64,000 nucleotides of DNA, taken from assembly GCF_000519205.1 (NCBI RefSeq), contig NZ_JAFB01000014.1, forward strand, positions 186,001-250,000. Reading direction: 5' to 3'. The position numbers and the translations under genes were made by a program. Shown here in pieces: positions 34,174 through 45,700 of this stretch. The stretch's first letter is position 1; the number at the start of each line of letters is the position of its first letter. The stretch comes from Amycolatopsis taiwanensis DSM 45107 (GTDB lineage: Bacteria; Actinomycetota; Actinomycetes; Mycobacteriales; Pseudonocardiaceae). The notes beneath the pieces are model-generated. The model did no database searches. It saw only the letters and a list, made by a program, of their open reading frames with translations, and was not told the DNA's origin.

Positions 34174-36336
34174 ATGGGTGTACCCGGCGATGTCAACGCC
34201 GCCTCCTTCGAGGACCTCCAACAGTACGTCGCCACGGAGAACAGTGGCGTGACGCTCGCTGCCATGCGCATGTGGCAGGACGCGGTTCGCGCCTTCAACA
34301 GCCTGCACGGCGATCTCACCGGAGCTGAGCAGCATTACCTGAGCCAGCCTTCCTGGCGGGGTGAGGCCGGCGACGTGTTCCGCGGGAAGGTGCTCGAGAC
34401 CAGGAATTCGCTTGCCCTGTTCCAGGGCGATGTGTTCGTCCAGCAACTGGACCTGCTCGCGTCCAAACAGGACTGGGCGAAACAGAAGATGGCCGAGTTG
34501 CAGGCGCAGTGGAACCAGCGGATGGCGCAGGCCAGCGAGTCGAACGTCGCGGGCATGATCGGGGCCCTGTACGGGAAGTCTTCGGCTCCTGGGACCCAGA
34601 CCTACACGATCTCCGTGGACGGTCATTCGTTTCCGGTGCATATCACCCACAGCGACGGGCAGGACACCCCCGCGCAACAAGCCCAGGGCAGGGCCGGTGA
34701 GACCCAGGCACAGGCGCATGAGATCGCCCAGGCGGCCCAGCAGATGATCCGGGACGAGTTGACCAAACAGGCCAGGGCCACGATGGGGCAGCTGGCGACG
34801 GCGTATATCGACGCGAGCGTCAAGACCTCCGCGGCGGCGTCGACGTTGAACTTCCACGGACCGCTCAACGCCATGGCCAGCGGGCTGCCCGGGCCGGGCC
34901 TCAGTCCCGGTGGCCCGCCGCCAGGCGCCGGTCCCGGCGGGGGATGGCCATCAGGCGCGGTCAACTCCGGCGGCGGCCAGGGCGGTGGTCAAGGCGGTGG
35001 TCAGGGCGGCGGATGGCCGTCGGGGGCGGTCAATCCCGGGGGCGGTCAGGGCGGCGGCCAAGGTGGTGGTGGCCAGGGTGGGGCGGGGAACAACCCAGGT
35101 GGTGGAGCGGGGCAGTCCTGGCCGGCTGGAGCGGTGCAACCCAACGGTAATCAGGCACCGCAAGGTGGCGACCCGGGTCAGAATCCCGGCCTGGGCCAGA
35201 ATCCTGGGCAGGGCCAGAATCCTGGCCAGACGTGGCCACCGGGCGCGGTCGATCCCAACGGCGGCCCCGCCACCAGCGGCAACCCGGGCGCCGGCGGAAA
35301 CCCTGGCGGCTGGCCTGCCGGTGCGATAGCGCCCAGCGGCCTGGCCGTAAGCGCCGCTGGTTTGCGTGGCGGCGGCGCCGCACTCGCGAGGGGATGGCCC
35401 CAAGGAGCCGTCGATGCCTTGCGCGCCAACGGCTTGAGTCCGGCCTCGGAGAACAACGTGCTCGGCGGTGCCCGAGGTGCCACCGGCGCCGCAGGCGCCA
35501 CCAGTGCCACTGGCGCCACCGGCGCTACCGGCGCGACTGCGACACCGGGCAAGGGCACGACGATGACCGGCGCCGGACTCGCCGAGGAAGGCTCCGCTAT
35601 GAGCCCGCCGGTCGCGCCGAGTCAGCTGGCGAAGGGGACGCGAGGAGCAAAGTCCACTGTAGAATCGTCGCGATCGGGTGCGCTGGCGCCCGCGGCGGAA
35701 CCGCCGCCAATGCTCGGTGGACGCCGTGACGCCGGTAAGCGGCACGAGCGTCGAGGCAACGGCAGGCCGGTGAGAATCGGCGCCAAGCACAGCGAACAAC
35801 CGGGTGAGGTCGTCGCGCCACGGATCGCCGGCCGTACCGGAGACGCCGCCGTTGCCGCGTTGCGCACGCACGACCTGCCCGGCTCGCCCGCCGATTTCTT
35901 CAGTGGCACGACGCATGAACCGGAACCGTCCCTGCGTGGCCACCTCGGAAAGCCGGTCGAGGCCGCTGGGGCGCATGGTGGCGCCAGCATCGTCTCCCAC
36001 GGCCATCCCGCCGCAGACCTGTCTACTGCGGATGGCTCGTCGCCTGGCGGCACCGACCTGGCCGGGCGTACGCGCCCGGCTGACGCCAAGATCCACCTGG
36101 TGCTTCCTGCCGGTGACGACGACACCAAGATCACCGGACGCGTGGCGGGGTATCTTCCCGTGGTACCCGACACCACCTTGCGCCGCCAGCGCGGTAACCA
36201 GCAGCCGGTGAAGGTCGAACAGCCGGACGAGGAGAACTGGACGACCGACAGTGGCGGGAAAGCGGTTGTCGACACCCCCGCCACCCCGGAGACCGAACGC
36301 ACCCCAAGCCCGGCACTGGGCCGGGTCGAGGGGTAA
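34174..36336 (+). CDS. WXG100/PPE-like protein with long Gly-Gln-Pro-rich tail
   Basis: 720 residues. The N-terminal helical hairpin contains WRG (61-63) and looks like a WXG100/PPE-type secretion domain (about 10-110). A further helical part extends to about 230. From about 245 to 460 the chain is low complexity: repeated GGGQGG, GGWPSGAVN, QNPG and, near 435-460, GATGATGATGAT. The C-terminal half is hydrophilic and disordered, ending in NRTPSPALGRVEG-like sequence. This is typical of large ESX-exported surface proteins. No enzymatic domain is recognised. Convergent with the unknown gene at 36428, 91 bp away. Confidence 0.78.
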   Translation: MGVPGDVNAASFEDLQQYVATENSGVTLAAMRMWQDAVRAFNSLHGDLTGAEQHYLSQPSWRGEAGDVFRGKVLETRNSLALFQGDVFVQQLDLLASKQDWAKQKMAELQAQWNQRMAQASESNVAGMIGALYGKSSAPGTQTYTISVDGHSFPVHITHSDGQDTPAQQAQGRAGETQAQAHEIAQAAQQMIRDELTKQARATMGQLATAYIDASVKTSAAASTLNFHGPLNAMASGLPGPGLSPGGPPPGAGPGGGWPSGAVNSGGGQGGGQGGGQGGGWPSGAVNPGGGQGGGQGGGGQGGAGNNPGGGAGQSWPAGAVQPNGNQAPQGGDPGQNPGLGQNPGQGQNPGQTWPPGAVDPNGGPATSGNPGAGGNPGGWPAGAIAPSGLAVSAAGLRGGGAALARGWPQGAVDALRANGLSPASENNVLGGARGATGAAGATSATGATGATGATATPGKGTTMTGAGLAEEGSAMSPPVAPSQLAKGTRGAKSTVESSRSGALAPAAEPPPMLGGRRDAGKRHERRGNGRPVRIGAKHSEQPGEVVAPRIAGRTGDAAVAALRTHDLPGSPADFFSGTTHEPEPSLRGHLGKPVEAAGAHGGASIVSHGHPAADLSTADGSSPGGTDLAGRTRPADAKIHLVLPAGDDDTKITGRVAGYLPVVPDTTLRRQRGNQQPVKVEQPDEENWTTDSGGKAVVDTPATPETERTPSPALGRVEG

Positions 36337-36427
36337 CGGTCCGGCCGGGTCCCATGTTCCGGCGCGCCTGCGCATACGCAGCCTCGCGTACGCCCAGGCT
36401 CGAACGGCGCCCTCAGAACCAAGTGCC

Positions 36428-37072
36428 TCAGGAGGTCTGGAAGGGATCTCCGATCAGGTGTCGCTCCACCATGGTCGGGGTCAGCCGGACCCATTGCACG
36501 TTCCGGCGGTGCACGACCGCCACGAATCCTTCCGGAATCGTGGAAAACGAGGAAGCGACGCTCTCCGGAAGGTTCAGCGCGTTCGCGAGCAGCGTCGCCT
36601 GACCGTCCGGCCGTGCCTGCACCAGCACCAGGTCGGCCCGGCCGAGTGGCTCCGCGTCCGCCGGTTCGATGTCCTGGCGCACGGATAGCACGGTCGACCA
36701 CGGTCGAAGCGATGGGTTCGCCTCGATCGGCCCGGACGAGACGTTGTCGACGAGCAGCAGTTCCGGGCGCGGCCGAGCCCCCGGCTCGCCGCGCTGTTGG
36801 GTGAGGACGGTCCACCGCGTGGGGACCGGAGAGCGTATCGACAGGTGCGCGCCGAGCGCGAGCGCCCGGAAGCCGAGCAGCTGCGCGAACCGCAGCGACC
36901 CGATCACTACGACGTGCGTCGGAGCGGGCCGGAAGGCTTCCACGGCGACCGGCCTGCCCCGCTGGTCCGGACCGAGTACCAGGCCGGTTTGCACGGCGGG
37001 AAACCGGAACCGGTCCATGTCCTTACGGGTGGCCCGGATCAGGGCGAACGGGCTTCCGGTACGGGTCAGCAT
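36428..37072 (-). CDS. Unknown protein coupled to eccE
   Basis: 214 residues from the ATG at 37072, overlapping the last bases of eccE. The middle (THVVVIGSLRFAQLLGFRALALGAHLSI) looks like a Rossmann-type strand-helix with a lost P-loop, and LLLVDNVSSG and ADLVLVQAR resemble Walker-B-like strands. It could be a degenerate FtsK-like ATPase or an accessory protein of EccE. It is soluble, with no signal peptide. Its consistent coupling to eccE suggests an ESX accessory role. The frame is open further upstream but that overlaps eccE. Confidence 0.7.
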   Translation of the reverse strand: MLTRTGSPFALIRATRKDMDRFRFPAVQTGLVLGPDQRGRPVAVEAFRPAPTHVVVIGSLRFAQLLGFRALALGAHLSIRSPVPTRWTVLTQQRGEPGARPRPELLLVDNVSSGPIEANPSLRPWSTVLSVRQDIEPADAEPLGRADLVLVQARPDGQATLLANALNLPESVASSFSTIPEGFVAVVHRRNVQWVRLTPTMVERHLIGDPFQTS

Positions 37073-38568
37073 GGCGCGAAACCTCCGAGCGGGAGCGCTC
37101 CGACCAGCGCGGTGGCCTGGCATCCCGGCAACTTGCCCAGCTTCGCGTTGTACCGGGCGACCGCCTCGATCGCCCAGTCCGTCGCGGAGTCCAGCGTTTT
37201 CGCGTTCTCCGCGGTGAAGTCGACGGCGAACTCGATCTCGAAGCCATCGTCCGCGCGCCGGGCGGCCATCCCGATCGTGGTCGCCGCCACCGGCACCGAC
37301 ACCAGCGTGCTGATCAACGATTCGGTGTCGGCGTCGCTCATGCCGGTCAGGTGCAGTGTCCGGTGCGGCCGGCCCGCCGCTTCCCAGCGGTTCCACCGCT
37401 CATGCGCTACCGGGGCCGGTGTGTCCGTCGGTGTGCCGTAGGTGGCGGTGGGCTGCGCGGACAGGGTGGTGATCGAGCCGATGACCGGCAGGATTTCGTT
37501 GGCTCCCAGTGGAACCAGCGGAGCCCCCTCCTTGTTCATCCGGCGCAGCAGCCGGCGGGTCACGTTGGCCAGCGTTTGACGCAGTGCGTCGTCGGCGAAC
37601 CAGGCGGCGTCGCGCTGCACCTGAACCGCGAGCCACACCGACTGCCGTATCGGGACCCGATTGGCCGCGAGCTGCCAGTAGGACAGGCGCACGTCGGTAT
37701 CCGGGGTGGGGGTGGTGAGCGCCGGTACCGCACGGAGCACCAGTTGTGCGGTGACGGCCGGACCATCCAGTTCGGACTGTGGCAGCAGCGCGGCCAGCGA
37801 GGGCGGTTCCGGCTTGGCCGGCCTGAACAGCGCGGTGATCCCGCCGGTGTGCGTGATGACGCCGATCTCGGTGTCACCGACCGAAAGCGTGTCCACCCGC
37901 GCACCGGGCGACATGGCGTCCAGAAAGGCTTGAGCCGGTGCGAGATCGGTGGCGGCATGGTGGGTGCGGCGGTGGGCGAGGAAGCGCACCAGCGTGAAAA
38001 ACCATTGGTACAGCCAGCGTTCCCGCCAGCGCACGGCGGTCAGTACCAGCAATACGGCGGCCGCGGCGATGGCCGTGGCCAGCACCGGCAACGATTCGTT
38101 GCGGGCGGCGGCGACCGTTGCCAGGGCGACCTGCCAGCAGGCCACTTGAATGATGAGCGCGAGCCGGCCGCCGAGCTGGGTGTGCCTGGCGAGCCGGTGT
38201 GGTGAGCCGGGCCGGTGCGCGGCCGGCGAGGCGGTGGCGGGCGCGGGAGCCTGCTGCCACGGCGGCGGCGGTGGTGCGTCCGGCACCACCGCTGCCTGCG
38301 CCTGAGCGACGGCGACGCTCGTTGCCTGGGCGGTGGCCAGTGAACCGGCCTCACGCGCCGCCTGGGGGGCGGCCGCCCGGTGCAGCAGAACCTCTGGGGC
38401 GTGGGCGCTGCTGGGCGCGGGAGCTCGGACGATCGCCGGTTCTGCCGTCCGGGTGTCCGGGGACCCGGTCTGGGCGAATACCGGCTCGGTGGTACGGGCG
38501 GCGGCTTCTTCGGGCTTCGCCGGTTCCGGGCGGGCCACCGCGGCGTTGCCACTTTGGGAAGCGGTCAC
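37066..38568 (-). CDS. eccE: ESX type VII secretion protein EccE (with Pro/Ala-rich N-terminal extension)
   Basis: 500 residues. The first 125 are low-complexity Ala/Pro/Gln sequence (PPPPPWQQAPAP among others). Two membrane segments follow (about 132-155 and 160-182) and then a soluble domain of about 300 residues with blocks like VDTLSVGDTEIGVITH, matching EccE. EccE sits at the periphery of the ESX membrane complex. The long disordered N-terminal extension is unusual. It is on the opposite strand to the other ecc genes and divergent from the YbaB-like gene. Confidence 0.85.
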   Translation of the reverse strand: MTASQSGNAAVARPEPAKPEEAAARTTEPVFAQTGSPDTRTAEPAIVRAPAPSSAHAPEVLLHRAAAPQAAREAGSLATAQATSVAVAQAQAAVVPDAPPPPPWQQAPAPATASPAAHRPGSPHRLARHTQLGGRLALIIQVACWQVALATVAAARNESLPVLATAIAAAAVLLVLTAVRWRERWLYQWFFTLVRFLAHRRTHHAATDLAPAQAFLDAMSPGARVDTLSVGDTEIGVITHTGGITALFRPAKPEPPSLAALLPQSELDGPAVTAQLVLRAVPALTTPTPDTDVRLSYWQLAANRVPIRQSVWLAVQVQRDAAWFADDALRQTLANVTRRLLRRMNKEGAPLVPLGANEILPVIGSITTLSAQPTATYGTPTDTPAPVAHERWNRWEAAGRPHRTLHLTGMSDADTESLISTLVSVPVAATTIGMAARRADDGFEIEFAVDFTAENAKTLDSATDWAIEAVARYNAKLGKLPGCQATALVGALPLGGFAPC

Positions 38569-38701
38569 GGCCTCTCCTTCGCGGGTTTGCGCGCGACCGC
38601 GATCGTGTCGACGGGGCGCACCACACTGCCTCGCATGCTCGCATGCCTTCCATACGTTGGAGAAGATCGGTGGCCCGCGCCCAGTTTAGGGTTGATCGCA
38701 C

Positions 38702-38730
38702 TTGAGAGCCAGTGGGTGCGTGGTTATAGT
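38702..38730 (+). promoter_or_regulatory. Promoter upstream of the YbaB-like gene and giant gene
   Basis: TTGAGA (38702-38707), 17-bp spacer, TATAGT (38725-38730): one of the best consensus promoters in the window. It is placed to drive the YbaB-like gene, the 39230 gene and possibly the giant gene as one transcript. Confidence 0.75.
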
Positions 38731-38816
38731 CAAAGTAGACGTAACAGGTCTGGGGTTGCCGTCACCGCATGGGCCAGCATGGAGCGGCCAACCACCCGGG
38801 AGTACACGGGGTAGCG

Positions 38817-39233
38817 GTGGACGAAGTCGGTATTTCTCGTGCGCAGGCTTATGCCACGAGCCTCTACGACCAGGCGCGCGACACGCTGCGCGCTTTCGAC
38901 GACATGCGGGCGCAAGCGCGCGACCTGAAGATCACCACGTCCTCACGGGACCGGTTGGTGACGGTGACCGTGGGACCGCACGGGGAACTGCTGGATCTTC
39001 AGCTCGACCCACGGATCTATCGGACGCCGGATTCGCCCCGGCTCGCCGCCACGATCCGGTCCACCGTCGAACAGGCTCAGGAGGAGGCGCGGCACAAGCT
39101 GACCGAACTGGGCCGGCGTGTCCTTCCGCAGGCGGAGCAACTCGCCGGTGGCGCCGGTGTGGACATCGCCGAACTGTTCGACGAGCCCCGGCCGGGTCCA
39201 GACCGTTCGGGTAAGAAAGGGGAGCGTGCGTGA
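38817..39233 (+). CDS. YbaB/EbfC-family protein (EspL-like) of ESX locus
   Basis: 138 residues from the GTG at 38817. The central part (about 35-100: TVTVGPHGELLDLQLDPRIY..., TVEQAQEEARHKLTEL) fits the YbaB/EbfC family, whose members recur in ESX loci as EspL-like chaperones or DNA-binding proteins. An ATG at 38769 in the same frame is possible and would add 16 residues. The stop overlaps the next start (GTGA). Confidence 0.82.
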   Translation: MDEVGISRAQAYATSLYDQARDTLRAFDDMRAQARDLKITTSSRDRLVTVTVGPHGELLDLQLDPRIYRTPDSPRLAATIRSTVEQAQEEARHKLTELGRRVLPQAEQLAGGAGVDIAELFDEPRPGPDRSGKKGERA

Positions 39234-39658
39234 CGAATCCCGGCGGCGACAACGTATACGTCGATGATGGCGCGTTTCAGCATGTGGCTTACCTGGTCAA
39301 CATCATCAACACCCTGCACCGGCTGCAAACCAAGGCACAGGCGAACATCGAGCACGGGATGAGCCTGCCGAACGTGTTCGTCGACAAGGCGGGCGCGGCT
39401 TTGCACGAGAAGTTCGCGGAGATGCCCCAGGCGCTGGCCGACTCCCGCAACAACTTCCTGGATCTGACGGAACTGGGGATCACCGCCGACGATGCGCTGA
39501 GCCGGATAAAGAACGTGGACAAGGTTCGTGCCGCCCTGTTCCGGCCGCTGGCCGCGGTGCACGGAGACCCGAAGAAGGACGACTTCGCGGGCAGCAAAAT
39601 GACACCGGAAAAGGAAATGCAGCGGGCCCTGCGCGACAGCGGAAAAGCGGGACAGTAG
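39230..39658 (+). CDS. Small helical ESX-associated protein of unknown function
   Basis: 142 residues, GTG start overlapping the YbaB-like gene. Predicted mostly helical, with a pattern like a WXG100-style four-helix unit (HVAYLVNIINTLHRLQTKAQANIEHG, KFAEMPQALADSRNNFLDL) but without a WxG turn or YxxxD signal. From its position between the YbaB-like protein and the giant WXG protein it may be the partner or chaperone of the giant protein's N-terminus. I do not recognise a family. Confidence 0.75.
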   Translation: MTNPGGDNVYVDDGAFQHVAYLVNIINTLHRLQTKAQANIEHGMSLPNVFVDKAGAALHEKFAEMPQALADSRNNFLDLTELGITADDALSRIKNVDKVRAALFRPLAAVHGDPKKDDFAGSKMTPEKEMQRALRDSGKAGQ

Positions 39659-39727
39659 CTGCATGGACATCTGTGACGCCACCGGAGGTGTGGGGGCTCT
39701 GCCTCCCGGTGTGTGCGAGGGAGTTTC

Positions 39728-42700
39728 ATGAGTATCCAGCCGCCGCATGGGAGCGGCTGGCTCGTCGAAGCGCTTTTCCAGGCGTTCGGCGCAGGGCACT
39801 GGCCGAAGATGGACGAGGATCACGTCCGGGAACTGGGCCGGGCCTGCCAGGAAATGTGCAACGCCTTGCGCGAGGCCGCGAACTCGCTGGCCGTCGAACC
39901 GGGCACGATCAAGAAGTACTGGCATGGCAAGTCGAGCCAGGCGTTCATCGCCAGCTTCGAGTTGCAGCAGGCCAACCTCGACAGTCAGGCGCAGTACTTC
40001 GACAGCCTGGCCCAGATTTGCATGCAGACGGCCAAGGACGTCGAAGAGACCAAGCTGCGCATGATCAACCAGCTCATCATCACCGCGGCGCTGCTGGTCG
40101 CCAGCTACGCCGTCTTTCCCGGCCTCGGGAGACTACTGGCCGACCCCATCGCGCAAAGGTTGCTCGAGGTCCTCCCGGGGATCGCGAACGGGCTTCCGGG
40201 GCGGATCGCCGCCCGGGCGCTGCCGCAACTGGCCGAACGGAACGCGTTCAGAGCCGCCGTCGGGAGGCTGGGCCCGATGCTGGTCGGCGGCATCGACGGT
40301 ACCGTTTTCATGGGCGGCCCTGAACTGCTCACCCAGATGGAGACGGGGCATTGGAATCTCCGGAATCTGTTGGTGTCCACAGCTACCGGTGCTCTTTCGG
40401 GTCCGCTGGGTGTCGCCGTCGGCAGACCGCTCGCACGCTCATTGAGCAAGGTCGGCAAATCCATGGAAAAGCGTGCTGTCAAGGTCCAGTTGGAGCATCC
40501 CGACACGATACTTGGCGGAAAGAGCACGCTTAGCTATATCGCCCGTGATTCGGTTTACACCAAGCCCACCACGGTCCTACACGGAGCTGTCGTCGGTGCG
40601 TCGACGATGCCCATGGCTTCCTATGTCGGCACGGGGTTGGTCAACGAGGGGTACGGTGACCCCTGGGGATCGCATGGCAACAACCTGGCCATGCACTATC
40701 GGGAGGGCGCCGCGCAAGGCGCGTGGGCCGGCGTCCTGGCGGGAAACGCGAGCCCGACGCACACCGTGGGAGCCCTGGGTGCGGGGGCCAAGCATCTGGT
40801 CATGGGCGAGGGTATGGCGGGCGCCCGGGATGCCATCGGCATGTACGCCGTCCAGCACGGAATGGTCCACTCGCCCGATCCGGCCCTGTTGCAGCAGCAT
40901 TCCGGACTCCTCGACGGTGCGCCAACGACGGCGCCACCCTCGCACGCCGCACACGCCGACACGGCGAGCAGCCTGCTTGGCGGTTCCGCGGACGCCTCCG
41001 CGACGCATGGAGCACACGCCGACGCGGCGAACAATCGGGGTGACGGGGCCTCCGCGACGCACACTGCGCATGGCGACGCGGCGAACAGTCGGGTTGATGG
41101 TTCGGCGGATGCCGCTGCGACACATGCTGCGCATGGCGATGCGGTGGATGGCCGGGTTGGCGGTTCGGCGGATGCCTCCGCGACACATGCTGCACACGGC
41201 GAGGCGGCGCACGTTCAGATTGACGCTTCCGCGGCCGCGGCTGCGGCGACTACCTCCGCTCTGGGCGCCCAGAGTCATGCCCCGGCCGGTGAGCACGGCC
41301 CGGTGCGTGACACCGCCGGGACGGCCGGGCGCTCGGCCCCGCGAGCGCCCGCCAGGAGCGCCGAGCCGCTGGGCGAAACAGCCGTCCACCCCGGGGCCAA
41401 GGACGAGGGCCCGGCAACCGTCACGGACCCCGGGAAAACCACGAGTGATACGCCAGGCGGGCAGAAACCGCCAGCGCAGGCCCGGAAACCCGGTGATGGC
41501 AGCGTCACGCGCGACGGCGGTGTTGTCCAGAACGACAGCCGTGCCGGGACCGGGCGGGGTGCCGAGGGTGACCACGGTGCCGGCAGTGACCACGGCACGC
41601 CCGGCTCCACCGACACGGCGAGCGGCGAGAAACCCCAGGCCGTAAGCGATGCGAAAGCGCATGCAGCGACGAGTGGTGAGAAACCGCTGGCGGTAAGCGG
41701 CGAGACAGCGCGTTCGCCTCACCCGGGTGAACACACGAGCGAGCCTGCGCGCCCGGACGATTCGACCCGAACCGAGACGGCACAGGATGGGCGAGGCCCC
41801 GCGAAGCAGGCGCACAGACCGGATTCGCCGGTTCGGGCGCACGAAGGCGACGGCCGGCAGGAACCGCCCCCACCGCAAGTGGAGCACGCCGCGGGCGATG
41901 GCTCCCGCGCGGCCGACGACGGCTCCGGCGGCACACCCGGGTCGCGCGCCGGCTCCGATCCGTACGGGCCCGAACGCCTCGGACAGACGCTCGGCGACGA
42001 GCACCTCACCGAGGTCTACCAAGGTCTTCCGCCCGACGCTCAGGAGGGGTTGCGCCGGATCCACGAGTCCAACAACGGGGACGCGGAGGCGACGCTCGCG
42101 GATCTGGCCGCGCTGAACGCACGGGGCGGAGATCTGGAGCGCGCGCTGGTCGACGCCGGGCGCGACACGTCGAATCTCCGAAGCCGGTTCGCGCACTGGC
42201 TTGCGGACAAAACCGGTATCGGGCAGAAGTTCTTCGACGCGCAGGCACGCCGGGAAAACTTTGTCCAGCAACGAATCGCCGAGCTCGAGTACGCGATCCG
42301 CCACACCAGGGAGCGAGTGGACGAAACCGTTCGCGCGCTGGTGGAAGCCGAAAAGACCGGTGAGGTACCGCTGGGCGAGCGTATCCGGCGGAAGCTCGCG
42401 GGTTCTGTTCCGGACGAGCGGGGCGCCGAAGGGTGGCCGCAGCGTCTGGAGAACGCGGAAGGGAAGCTGCGCGAGATGCGGCTCTCCCCGGACAAAGCCG
42501 GTCTCACCGACTACGTGAAGGTCGCCCAGGAAGTCGGCGCGATATTCAAGCGGGTCGAATCCGCGCGCACGGACCTGGGGTTGCGGACCGACAGCACCGC
42601 CGGTAGAGAGGTCATCGTCCAGCTTCCGGGCGTCGGGGAGGTCCGGGTCCATGATGACCTGCCCGGATTCTCCGGCGAGGTCGGCCCGCTCGACGCGGAG

Positions 42701-45700
42701 ATCAGGATCGAAGGGCCGCTCGGCGACCGGGATCTGGGTGAGCTCCTCCACCATGTCGTCCGCAAGCTTCAGGCTTCGGTGATCGACCCGGCTCACCGCG
42801 ATGCGCGAGGAAACCCGCTGCCGGTGCGGATCCGGCTCACCGGCGAGGCCCCCGCCCACCTGGTGACCACGCTACGGGCGATGATCGCGCGTCATCCGGT
42901 GACCGGTCTTCCCCTGGTCGAGCCGGTGACCGGCGAACTGCGCCACCCGCAGGTCGTCGTCGACGAACCCGCCAAGTCCGTGCTGCGGGACAAGGATCTG
43001 GCCGACCTGTTCACCGGGCTCGACTCGCCCGAGGCGCAGCAAGGCTTCCTCGAAATGTCCGAACGCTCGGGTCACGAGCCCGAGGTGATGAAGCCCGCAG
43101 TGGATCGGCTGATCCCCAAGGCCGGCGACGGTGGATGGGCCAAAGAGGACGCTACCGCCGTTTTCGAGAAATACCACGAAGATCCGGCGGCTGCCAGCCG
43201 GCCCACCCTCAGCCGGCTGCAGAAGGCCGAACAGGCGGCCGCCGGCTGGTACACCGACAAGGCGCCGGAGAACGACCCGCAGCGACTGAAGAGCGAGATC
43301 GCCGCCGTGGGTGAGGCGACGCCGCGGATCGTGGCCGTGATCGACGGCGCGATCGCCCGGGCCGAGCAAGCCGGTGCGGCCGGGGACTGGCTGCGATCCT
43401 TGCGGGAAACGCGCAGTGCGTTGCTCCTCGACAGGGTTGTGCCGCCGCCGGATCCCGTCACGGCGTTCCATGAGAACGTCGGCGAGGTTGCCCGCGTGTT
43501 GCGGGAACTGGACAACGTCGATGCCACCCCGGCCGATGGCCGCAGCGAAGTCACCATCGAGGGTGACATGTTTCCCGAGAGCCTTCGCGGGCACCGGGTT
43601 CACGTCGATATCGGTGAAGTGGGCCCGTTCGAGGGCGAGCGTTCGCTTCCGGGCGGCCCGCTGAGCCGGGAGAGTGAGTACGAACTTCTCGGCCAGGCGG
43701 CGCGCGCATTACGTGCCGCCGCGCTACGTCCGGACGGAACCATGCCCGTCTGGCGGGGCGACCTGGCACCGGAGTTCCGGCATGTTCTCGAGTCGCTGCC
43801 CGCCGTCCACCCGATCACCGGCGAGCCTCTGCTCGATGAGGGGACCGGCCATCCCCAGCACATCACCGTCCGGGGCGACGCGCACCTGACCCCGGCCGAG
43901 AGGCCTGCGTTCGAGAAATCGGCCACTGAACCGCCGGCACCGGAACCCCAGGCACCGGAACCGCGGGTACCGGAACCGCGGGCACCGGAACCCTGGGTAC
44001 CGGAGGAACCGCGGGCACCGGAAGGACCGCGGGCACCGGGAGAACCGTGGGCACCGGATGTGCGGGTGTCGGATCGAGTGACTCGGGGCGAGGGTCTCGG
44101 TGATGCGGCTGGTGAGCGGGGCGAGCCTCCCCAGCGCATTACCGGGGAGGGGGACGTGCCTCCCTCCCCGGATGAGGGGCCTGCGAACAAGGAATCGGCC
44201 ACGGAACCGCCAGCACCGGACATAGGGACAGAGGACCAGAACCATCCCGATGCCGTTGATCACGCGGGGCCCCAGGCCGGGCCCGCACAAGCCGGTGCGG
44301 GCGGAGATCATCAGCGGGTCGTCGTGTCCGCGGGTGACACCACGTGGACGCGTGATGCCGGCGGTTGGTATGTGACCGAGCATGGTGGTGTCCTCGATCC
44401 GGGTGGGCATTCCGTGGACCTGCCGGCCGGCTCCAAAGCGGTGGTGGACGGATCCGGTGAGTTGCGGCACGTGGTGTTGCCGGATGGTGCCAGTTTTGAC
44501 CGTGGCCTGGATGGTCAGTGGTCACGGCCGCGGCACGACAGTGGTGAGCTGACCGTCTCCAAACTGGACAACCCGGTCGAGTTGGACGTGGCCGGTCCGG
44601 CCGGCGGGGAGCGGTCGACTACGACGCTTCCCTCGGAGAGTGAGGCGGTACATGACCGCGCCACCGGTGAGGCGGTGGCGTACCGGCAGGTGAAGGGCGC
44701 GGATGGGCAGCGATTGCCGGAGCCGCGCACGTTCGTGCCGGATGGTCATGGTGGTTGGGCCGAGTTGAGCACTTCACCGACGAAGTTCGAGGCGTGGCTG
44801 GCGAGCGCGAACAAGGCGCATGAGACGGCGCGGGTGTTGTTCGACATCGCGGACCGTTCAGGGCCTGGTGTTCCGGAGAACCAACGGTTGACCACGATCG
44901 ATGACGAGGCTTTGCGGGCCCTGTTCCACGGTTCGCGGGATGACGCGATTGCGGCGATTTACGAGGCGGTGCACCGTAACGAGGGGGTGGCCCTGCGGTG
45001 GACGCAGCTGACGGCGTTGGACGCGTTGGGCACGGGCAAGATCGTGAACATGGCCGCTGGTGAGGGCAAGTCGTGGCTGTTCCTGGCGGACGCGGCGCGG
45101 CAGGCGGTGCGTGCCGGGGTCGATGCGGTGCATGTGATCACCACGCGGGGGAACTTGGCGGATCGGGAGTTCGAGCGTTATCACGAATTGTTGACACCGC
45201 TGGGTTTTGATGTGCACCGGATGAATCCCTACGCGTTGCCGCCGGAGCCGAGGGACGGCCGGCCGACGATTTATGTCGGGACCAATCAGGATGTCGGCTT
45301 CACGTTCTTGAAGCACGACCTGGTTCCTGGCGAGCATGCCGAGGGTGACACGGTGATCGATGCCACTGTGGACGAGATCGACGAGGCCTTCGTGTACTCG
45401 GACACCGTGTACATCGTCAGTGACGGGGCGGGGAACCTGGCTCCGGAGCACGTGGCCGCACCGGTCAAGTGGGCGAAGAACTTCCTGACCGAGCAGCTGG
45501 ACCGCGGTCAGCTCACGGAAGCCGATTTCGGTCGTGAGCCGGGCCAGCGTGGTGGGCCGGCGGTGCTTACCGAGGAAGGAAAGGCGAAGATCGAGCGAAT
45601 CCTCGGACGAGACCTGTCCGATGTGGAGCTCAAGAGGCTGGGCCTGGAGGCCGCGGCGCGCTGGGAATATGTGGAAAACATCCACTATGTCAGATTCCAG

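Noticed and set aside
43918-44060. CRISPR or transposon repeat in the giant gene
   Set aside because: Short in-frame Pro-Glu coding repeats; a linker, not spacer-bearing.
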